Shown here: piece by piece, positions 56,015 to 64,000 of the stretch
How the letters are laid out: each line of letters opens with the position of its first letter
Numbering within the stretch: the stretch's first letter is position 1
Source of the DNA: Cryptomeria japonica
Lineage: Eukaryota > Streptophyta > Pinopsida > Cupressales > Cupressaceae
Direction of reading: 5' to 3'
Assembly: GCF_030272615.1 (NCBI RefSeq)
Contig: NC_081414.1
Span: forward strand, 912,213,009-912,277,008
DNA: 64,000 bases
Program-made: the position numbers and the translations under genes
Notes under the pieces: model-generated
What the model saw: only the letters and a program-made list of their open reading frames with translations
The model's database searches: none
What the model was told of the DNA's origin: nothing

Positions 56015-59000
56015 CATGTGATTTCAAGTCCGTAGGAGTAGGGTCTAGGAGGGATAACTCCAAGGTATGGGGTTGTTCCTAACTTATTGACCTTTCCTTC
56101 TAATAGGCTTCAAATGAGGCCGAATAGGCTTTAGAAGATTATGAAAGAGATACCAAAGCCTTATAACTCATATTTAATATATATCATTTTTTTGAATGAT
56201 TAGTTGATAAAGTGAAAGGGTAGCCCACCTTATGGTCAGTTTGTTTTGGATCCAAGTGATCTTATGCAGATGTATGATTTAATCCTAGACCTATAAGACT
56301 TTGTGTATACTCATAGATTAGTCAATTATGATCTATTTGTTCTGAATTAGGAACCTCTCTTCCAGTTATAGTGCTAAGCCATGTACACGTGTTGAATTTT
56401 ATGGCTATAGATGGAGTAAGGGCCCTATGAGGACATAGGAAAAGGTTGTATACCTCAATGCATAGGCTACCCTTCTTCATTTAAGGTGATCACCGATGGA
56501 AATCCTATGACCCACTTGAGATAAGCTTATTCTCTCGACAGTAGTCAAGGAGCATACTATGCCTGTAGACTGCCAGTCGTACCACTAGTTAGCGGATGGT
56601 TATCACCAATTGCATGTAGGAAAGAGATACCTTGCTTAGATTTAGGATTTTGGACAAATTCTGCCAGGATCATGTAGGCCTGGGGGCCAATTGCATGCTA
56701 GTGATGAATGCCCTTGTTGCTTAGTTGATCGATGGATTGCAGGGAAGAGAATTTCTAATGAAGAATAGGTAGGTAATAATTGGACCAAACCTTGTATAAT
56801 ATGGGCATATATTTATGTGGAAGTGGTATACTTGGATTTTTTAGGATGAGGATAGACACCTGTTGTAGTATGAGATACATCAAACCTTGTTTCCACTTGC
56901 TTGTTGGTGCAAAAGACTAGATAGAAGAATGTTTCCCATGGTGTAGTGCATAGTGCACCAACATTTCTTTTACCCAGAATGCACTATAAGCAAGTGACAA
57001 CTAGATGTTAAAGATATGTTAGTTCCTCATTGTGTAAATCCTAGTCACTAGGTATGGGATGCCTATTGAAGCTAGTCACTATCTACAAGAGATGTATATT
57101 GAAGCTAGTCCCTATGAATATGGGATGTATGCTAGAGCTAATCACTTTATATGGGTGACGGAAGCCAGAGATACACATCATGTGTGATGTGTACGAGCTA
57201 GTCCCATGTGTTAATGGGAAGTGTTCTCGAATCACTCTTTATGGAATTTAATTTTTTTTGAAGGGTATGACCCCAATGTAATTGTACATGTATGTACTCT
57301 ATTTGAACGCCATTAGATATTGGTTTATTATTGTTGGGCTAATTTTTAATAAATAGTCTTGGTTTAAAGAGAGATCAAAGATCTCATACGAAAGGAGAAA
57401 ATGAACACCCTCTAAACTTCAAGGGTGAACTACAAAGCCTCTGACTTCCCTCGAAGGGATACATAGGCAGGGTCATTGGAAATGAACCCTCGAGGCTTAG
57501 TGGTGCAGGAGCATCTAGTTGAGTAAAACTCCCATTTTTGGGTATTTAATGCTTTCATGTTTGTAAAGTCTTGTGTTAGGTTTATTTTGTTTTTTTAGGT
57601 TGCTTTGGGTCATGTTTAGTGGTTTTGATCTCATTTTGGGCTTTAGAGATCAAGTTTTACCTTTTAGGCCTTGAGTTGACAATTTTTGGCAAAAATGTGA
57701 AAAATTGCCAAAAAGGTCTCCTAATGTCTTCAAGAGAATTGAAACATGTTTTTTTAGTGTTTCTAAGCATGTCTACGTTGTTTAGGCAAGTTGATAAGGC
57801 TAGGTTGTCAAAAATGCCTTTGTGAGCAAGAAAAGTTGTCATTTGGCTTAAGAAAGTTGTCAAAATTGTCATTTTCTTGAAAAATGTAATTTTTGAAGCC
57901 TCTTGTCCATAAAAGGGCATGAAAACCAATTGGAGAAACTATATAAGGCCTCCCTTTCCCTTGGAAATGGTTGGTGATTATAATTACAAGTGAAACTTAA
58001 TAGAAATCAAGTTTTTTGGCTTTTATGACTGTTTTATTATCCTTTTGAAGGGCAGTCCGTATTGTAGCTGTACAAATCCGTACTGTACCTTCTTGGAAGT
58101 TGAGATGTTGATGTAACAAGGCTTCTCATGTAATTTTTTCATTGTTTTTTCATTTGCAAGGTGTTTATACAAAAATATTTGTAAACTGTGTATTTGCTGC
58201 CCTGCCAGGGGTTTGGAGTTGTAAAATATGTCAACTTGGTTGATGCAGGTCTGGGATTCCTCCAATGGATTCTTCCAAGTTGATCCACGTGTATATAATG
58301 TAAATTCCTTTCTTTTTGTGCCAAAGATGTGTTTTGAAGATGTACTTGAGTGAATGTTAGGCAAGTGTTTGTCATTTGGCTAGTAGCTTAAGCAAAACTC
58401 AAGGTTTGCACTCAAAGGTAATTTGGGTGAGCAAATGGATGTGACAGGGGCCTGGACATTTGGCCAAGGGAATTGAGTATACTTCTTGGAGGACTAATTT
58501 AGCTTTTTCTTTCTTAAATCCTTCTCATCTTGTAATCAAACAACGAGTTCACTATTTTCATGAATTGTATTTGGCAAAATGCCCATGGAATGCTTGAAGA
58601 GAATAATCCAAGCATTGAACCTTGAAGGCAATGTAATAGGAGTTCCTCTAATACTTCTTAGACCTATTTGAGGTATTCTCTCTGTACAAATTCTTCTTTG
58701 TGCAGGTTTAAAGTGATGACAACAGTTGACTGGCAAAGGGCAGTAAAAAACAGTGACAAAGGCAATTCACTGTTTTCCTTCTTGTTTGCCAAGTGTTTGA
58801 CATTTTCCTTGCAGGGAAAAAGTAGGGGAAGGTTCTTTAAGATGTGGTAGAGGTCCTACACTATTGAGGAGGCTTGAAGAGTGGAGTGAGAGAGACTTTC
58901 AAACATTACTTGCTCCAAACCCTACCAAACCCTCCAATTATGCCACAAAAGGTGGACAATCTTAAATCTGCACTAACAGTGGGCTAAACCTCAAAAATCC

Positions 59001-60540
59001 TTGAGCATACACTCCTAAAACATCATTACAAACAATATTTGTGGTGGAAAGGACCTTCATTGACCGGTAGGAGCAAAATAAGGCCAATTAGGCCTCCACA
59101 GGCTAGTAGCCCTGCTGCATAACACACAAAAAAATGACAGTTTTTGTAGAATGAATGAACCTGATGGAAAAATGAAACTTGGGGCTTATGAAACATAATG
59201 AAAACATTCCAAATAGTCCAACAAGTGTACTTGGGACTCCTAGATAGTGTGCAGCCTCATTTGGGGGTAGTTGAGCCTTGTTAATGAATTTGAGCAAGTT
59301 GAGGTTTATAGACTTAAAACAAGATTGTGGGCATTCAAAGGTGAACAATACCTTACTGCCCCTGCATTTCCATGTGGAGGACCCCTAGTACACATTGAAA
59401 CCTAAGGTTGAAGGCCCCAAGAGCCAAGCATGAGAAAGTGTAGTTGGAAGGATTAAGTATTTTGAGTAGATCTGTGCATGGGCAAGAGTCATCACCAAAA
59501 AGGGAGTTTGTTAGGCAAGCAAACCATGTAGTACTTGGCATTACAACAACAAGATAGTTTGAGTAGTCATACACAACAGACTCTACAAGTCTTTGGTCAA
59601 TAAATTGATCCTATTGAGCAAACTAGCTTTGTGATTACTTTCCTAGTAAGCTCCCTATCACTTAGGTCTAGTTCTAATGGGGATCTTGACCTTAAAAGCT
59701 TACCACCTTTGAGTGGAAGCATAGGTGGTGGTGTAGAATTGTCATTGGTTTGACAATTGAATAAAATAAGAATTTGACACTTCTAAGTAAGATCAAGAAG
59801 ATTGGTCAGTTGAGTTGGTACTTGTGAATGTTAAAAAAACAAAATTGGTAGCAACCAAGGGGCGGTTGTTACACAATCCACTAGTATTTTCCCCTTGCAT
59901 GGTCAAACTTTTTAATACTTAGCATAATCAGGCCAAAACATGAATACACTTGTATTAGTTTTACTTTTCCTTTGCAATACACACCATATCACTATTCAAC
60001 ACTAGTATGTAGTAGAAAAACATCCCCTCTTTTTTGAACATATTCCATACATTATAGACATCCCCATATCGCTTCATGCCTCAAAAACGTGTTATTAAGG
60101 TTTGCCCTTGGCATACATCTAATACACTTCTAAAAAGTTCTGCATGTAGCAGATGCAAATTTTTTGTGAGCAATGAAAGAGTAAGCTTTTTCCCCTTGTG
60201 AAAACACATTGTTTAAATACAAGCTTGTAATTATCAACGACATTTTTTTGCTTTCTCTATGCTTCCACATTTTGTATACATGTTAAGCAGAGCATTTGCA
60301 ACAATAATATCTAACAAAAATCACCATTCCATTATGCTTTGATAGATATGTATACTCTCTTTCAAAGCTTATAGTTTCACCACTTTGGTCAACTAGATTA
60401 AGCCGTTGTAGCTAGCATAAGGTGCAATAATCATATTCAATGAGGTGATGTCTCATTCTATCATTTGGTCAAATAATGATATCAGATTTCCACAATCCAT
60501 AATTGTTTTGCTACAATATTTCTGGATAAGATTGTGTTAT
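56015..60540. other. Non-coding spacer with further LTR-like sequence
   Basis: No credible gene. Near 57450-57500 CTCGAAGGGATACATAGGCA again recalls a gypsy LTR. TATATAAG at 57940-57947 followed by GCCTCCC resembles an LTR promoter. The remainder is AT-rich, with short frames not conserved in any family I know. Confidence 0.4.
57940..57947 (+). promoter_or_regulatory. TATA box of an LTR-like sequence
   Basis: TATATAAG followed by GCCTCCCTTTCCC, in a setting similar to the LTR-like TATA at 26839. No element boundary was found. Confidence 0.35.
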
Positions 60541-60550
60541 AGTTTTTGCA

Positions 60551-60590
60551 TCAACGTTTCGGATCACACTCAGTGATCCATCATCAGGAT
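60551..60590 (-). ncRNA. Hammerhead-ribozyme-like core of a Penelope-like element
   Basis: On the minus strand CTGATGA (60587-60581) is followed by one unpaired T and a perfect stem, GGATCAC-TGAGT-GTGATCC (60579-60561). Then come GAAA (60560-60557) and CGTTGATGC. CUGAUGA - stem II - GAAA is the conserved hammerhead core. The following AACGTT is self-complementary, as in the minimal stem III reported for Penelope-like elements, which favours a dimeric ribozyme. It lies 0.8 kb downstream of the GIY-YIG region. Stem I pairing was not established. Confidence 0.5.
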
Positions 60591-60609
60591 GAAAGAGAGT
60601 TTAGGAACA

Positions 60610-61200
60610 TAAAATGGAAAGTTGCAAACTAGAACCCCATATAAAAATAAAGAGGAGAGATAAAGAGGCACAAGGTCCAAGAAGGAAGGACAAAACAAAA
60701 AGAGATAAAAAACTAACACACAAAAAATGAAAAGAAGATAAAAACACAAAAAAGAAAGAACAAATAGTGAATCAAGACAAATGAGGGAGAGAATTGAGAA
60801 AAAAATGAAAACATAAAAATAAAAATAAAAGTTAAAATAAAAATAAAAAAATGAATAAATAAATAATAAAAACAAAAATAAATTAAATAAATGAATAAAA
60901 AATAATAAAAATAATAAATTGAAAAAAATATAAAAACATGGAAAAAGCAAAATAATAAATAACAAGAAAGAAAGAAAAGGTAAAAGAAAAGAGATAAAGA
61001 TAAAACCGAATAAGAAGAATAAAACAAAATAAAAGGAAGGGCAAAGAATAAGAGGAAAAGAGAAAACAAAGTAAAGAGAACAAGAGGGGGCAACAACAAG
61101 GGAAGAAGGGAGGAAAGGGAACAAGATAATGGAACTAGGAAAGCGAAAGAATCATAGGGGAGGATGGTCAAGAAGGGACTAAAAATGTGTAAGGCTGGAT
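60610..61200. repeat. A-rich (AAAATAA)n low-complexity tract
   Basis: Almost only A, G and T on the + strand, with runs of AAAATAA, AAGAAAG and AAATAAAT. The Phe/Leu-rich frames on the minus strand are artefacts of this composition. Confidence 0.85.
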
Positions 61201-61203
61201 AAT

Positions 61204-61990
61204 AGAGGCTGTCAGGCTTGACTGAGACACCACCCTTCATTACGATTGAGGTTTAAAGGACGATTGGTGATGGCAATAGATTCCTTAAGTTTTCTCTTGA
61301 AAAAGTCCTCCTTGGATAAGATTTGAACCCTTTCTAAACAAATGTGGTGATTGGACAAAGCAGATCACTCAGGTAGTGCATATTTGGAAACACGATCATG
61401 TCTAATGTCTGCACAATGCTCTTTGATTTGGATGTTGAAGGAGTGGCCAGTTTCACCTATATAAGGCATGCCACAAGAGAAACAAATCTTGTAGACCTTG
61501 GACTCAAGGAGGATATCTTTGGGGTCTTTGAGAGAGGGCAGGCAACTCCTCACTGCAGAGAGGGGTTTAAAAGCAATGAAGGCCTTTCTTAATAAGGATC
61601 TTGTTGATTTTATGGGGAAGGCCTTCAACATAGGGTAAGGAACCACATGGAGGGTCAGAGGGTAGGGGGTTAAGGTTAGAGAAGAGCCTAGGAAAGCTCT
61701 AGAAATTTGCTTGCTAGAATACCCATTTAATCTGAAGACAATACGAAGGTGGGTCAACTCTAGGTTTATGTTGTCCTCATCACATATACGATAGGCTTAA
61801 GTGGACATGGTTTTTGAGCACCCCTACCTTTTGACAAGGGTGGTGATGAGACAAGGCATGCAGGTAGAGGTCTGTGTGTGTAGCTTTGTGGTACACATGC
61901 CGACCCAGGGAGCCATTAGATTTTATGATGAGAAAAAATTCTAGGAAAGGAAGAAGGTTGTCTGACTCAAGCTCCTTGGTAAACTATTTG
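61204..61990 (-). pseudogene. Penelope-like element: end of RT and GIY-YIG endonuclease, 5'-truncated
   Basis: From 61990 the frame reads FTKELESDNLLPFLEFFLII, KSNGSLGRHVYHKATHTDLY and LHALSHHHPCQKVGVLKNHV, matching the RT C-terminal region of Penelope-like elements. Stops near 61795 interrupt it. ELTHLRIVFRLNGYS-like sequence then leads into KVYKICFSCGMPYIGETGHS and FNIQIKEHCADIRHD, the GIY-YIG nuclease. The usual catalytic Arg of R.KEH reads Gln (CAA, perhaps from CGA), so the nuclease is probably dead. The C-terminal end continues to about 61204 (KEDFFKRKLKESIAITNRPL). RT upstream of 61990 is missing. Confidence 0.85.
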
Positions 61991-63160
61991 GTCCAATAGT
62001 TTATAGGAACCCACACACTTGTAGCAATTTATGAATTGTCAACAAGTAATTGACATGTGTACTTCTTTTTGCCTTGTGAAAGCACATTTTTGAGTTTACT
62101 AGTCTGCATGTTAGTAAGCAGAAAGTAGACCACGTGTTAGGTTATGAACTTGAATGCAATATGCCTAATGAAGTACCAACATTTAAAGGAAAAGATAGTT
62201 CTCTATCTTATACAAATTTTGCTCCAACCTTGCAACCTTAGGAAGTATGAATTGTAAAGCTTCAATAGCAACATGCATTGCTGAACAATTCGTTGAGCAC
62301 AAGGGTTTGTTTCCAATTTCCATTCGTCCATGACCATGCATCTATCAAGGTTAAAACTAGTTGCAGTCAACAGCTCATAACATTCATACTACTCAATAAT
62401 TTCCCATTACAAGGGTACTTCCTATACTTTGTCTAGTTATTAAATTTTCCTTTGCTAATTTGAGTCATATTAATTGTTTTAAATATTTTTATTGGTTATA
62501 ATCATTTTCCCTACTTGAGCCTCAATCCATGGATGTAAGAGAAAAGATTGAGCTCTATATCATGTAGAAGTTGATGATTCAATTTCACAAGTCAAAAATC
62601 TTTTGCAAGCACACCACCTATCACAATGAGGAATCAAACAAGAATAATATGCTCAACATGAGAATTTTGTATTAATTGCACATGAAGATTATGATTACAA
62701 TGAATGGATGAATCTTTATGAAATGAATAAAACTCTAGAAAAAAAACCTTAATACAAGATTAAATTAGCTAGCATCAAGTGTCACAATCATAATGAATGA
62801 GACAAATTAAGCTATTATTAGCCTAATTTAACTAGCACTTGCACCCTAACGAGGTGCAATGGTTACACCAATAGAAAGATATGATTTGGGTAATATATTG
62901 GAGGGCTACTAATAAATAAACAAAAACAAAAAGTAACGGCAAAGGAATATTTTGTATGGTCTGACAAAATAAAATCTATTGCATAAAGCTATATAATAGT
63001 TGTCAGAGATATATGTCATTGAAGTGCAAGGATATTTAAAAAAAAGGGCATTGCCAATATTCACAAAAAATCCCATTGGGAAGACCTCTATGATAACCCT
63101 AAAAATGATGGCATGGAAGAGGACAAATAAGGCCATTGTGGAAATTTGAACTCTTGTTCA
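61991..63160. other. Spacer, nothing recognised
   Basis: AT-rich sequence flanking the Penelope-like fragment, without a conserved frame or clear repeat. Confidence 0.4.
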
Positions 63161-63169
63161 TTTTCACAA

Positions 63170-63390
63170 CCACGAATTTGATATTTTTGAAGTTTCAAGT
63201 TCAAAATTTAAAATGGACCCCAAGACATATCTTTGCCTCTACTTGAACTATTGTCAAACCATAAATTTTCAATTCCTTTCCCAAGATCCAATATGGACCT
63301 TTCAATTAGATCTACTTTATTTTCACAATGATGAGTTCACCCCTTTAAGTTTCAAATTCAAAAATTTAAATGGACCCCAAGCCTATTAAA
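63170..63390 (+). repeat. Imperfect tandem duplication (about 150 bp apart)
   Basis: TTTTCACAA..A.GA.TT and AGTTTCAAGTTCAAAATTTA-AATGGACCCCAAG occur at about 63160-63223 and again at 63312-63380. No coding potential. Confidence 0.6.
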
Positions 63391-63846
63391 AGATAATTTA
63401 CTAGTTCTTACATCAAAACTTTTCAAATTATGTCTATGTAATAGACATCACTTTTAACTTATTTTAAGTATCTATGATCCACTCCAAAAAAATTCTGATC
63501 TAATTGTGAAACTCTTATAAGAATTTTTGCTTTTGTCATAGAATCACACTACATTAGCACTCTTTAGTTATTTCACTTATTTGTTTTTGATTAAAAAAAC
63601 AATGTTAACTAGGGCCCTAACCCTTTACATAGACAAAAGGCTATCAAATTTAAATAGACCAAGCAGGGGTGCAACCCCAAACAAACAAAGTCGGACAGGC
63701 CAAACAAACCTGTCAAACCTGCAAAAACCCAACCCAACCCAAGAGTGGGGAGAAATACCCAAAACTTGATGAAGGGGTGATGGGAAAGGGGGTAGATTTT
63801 CCCTTCAGCTTGCGACATATCACCATCCAGGCAACACTATCAATAG
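63391..63846. other. Spacer at the right edge, nothing firm
   Basis: Short frames only. A C/A-rich stretch (63715-63745, AACCCAACCCAA) is low complexity. Confidence 0.3.
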
Positions 63847-63998
63847 GAACATTCAAAGAAAAATCAGGCAGGAAAGACCTCGCAGAGTCACTGCCAGATT
63901 GCTGTTGCAGAACAACAACAGACTGTTGATGTAGAACAACAACAAGAGCAGAATCGCAAAAAGAAGAACGAAGCTTTGGAGCAGGAGCAACAGATGTA
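63847..63998 (+). CDS. Gln-rich ORF fragment at the right edge
   Basis: The frame between two TAG codons (63844-63846 and 63996-63998) reads QIAVAEQQQTVDVEQQQEQN and KKKNEALEQEQQM. It is Gln/Glu/Lys-rich and probably helical. Given how often TAG replaces Gln in this window, the frame might be part of a longer broken ORF continuing past the edge. Function unknown. It could equally be a chance (CAA)n-rich stretch. Confidence 0.25.
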
Positions 63999-64000
63999 GG

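Noticed and set aside
57619-57929. Overlapping frames on both strands around 57.6-57.9 kb
   Set aside because: Both are short, lie in an LTR-like leader next to a TATA motif, and match no family.
60570-61240. Phe/Leu-rich frames resembling multi-pass membrane proteins
   Set aside because: They are translations of an A-rich low-complexity tract and overlap in several frames.

Overview
The window looks like gene-poor, repeat-dominated nuclear DNA of a seed plant, most probably a conifer. This is an inference from three things: a Penelope-like retroelement fragment with a GIY-YIG endonuclease (a lineage reported in conifers), a pentatricopeptide fragment of conifer-like wording, and deeply nested old LTR and CACTA elements. 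I found no intact host gene, tRNA, rRNA or CRISPR array. Almost everything coding belongs to mobile elements or to gene-like families I do not recognise, and nearly all of it is broken by stops or frameshifts.

Layout. 1-2890 (+): a broken, unrecognised ORF (family A), open at the left edge. About 3605-14135 (-): CACTA transposon copy 1 with Transposase_24, DUF4216, DUF4218, TNP2 and transposase-associated exons; its 5' arm holds a captured PPR gene fragment, and its left terminus was not found. 14136-15149: spacer with a possible SINE. 15150-18772 (-): family B, a distant relative of A, interrupted by nine in-frame TAG codons and no TGA or TAA before its terminal TAA. 18.8-19.6 kb: GC-rich palindromic minisatellite. 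19.7-20.6 and 51.5-52.4 kb: two copies of a 0.9-kb direct repeat with a conserved exon-like ORF. 20.9-22.7 kb (-): leader ORF of a Tat/Ogre-like gypsy element with a tRNA-Arg-type primer site. 23018-50816 (-): a Ty1/copia element (gag-PR-INT-RT-RH) with TACTT target duplications. A 20.4-kb CACTA element (copy 2, 24465-44841, CTT duplications) has landed in its 3' LTR. Copy 2 carries the same transposase block as copy 1, plus a SET-domain exon that copy 1 lacks, plus unidentified spliced exons. 52.6-56.0 kb: a 3.2-kb TG...CA block between 74-bp direct repeats. 60.5-62.0 kb (-): a 5'-truncated Penelope-like element with a hammerhead-ribozyme-like core.

Order of events. The gypsy LTR came first, the copia element inserted into it, and the CACTA element then inserted into the copia LTR. 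Both insertion boundaries can be read to the base.

Most interesting. (1) Loss of function is dominated by Gln-to-amber changes. In the copia element several fall at Gln positions known from the family, and in family B one aligns without gaps to a Gln in family A. This fits decay of methylated CAG (CHG) sites. Family B is so purely amber that a recoding explanation should be formally excluded. (2) A SET-domain exon sits inside a CACTA transposon between its two transposase-type genes and is absent from the sister copy. (3) Families A and B share an architecture: a globular N-terminal part, a basic NLS-like patch, then an acidic or coiled-coil tail. I know no described function for them.
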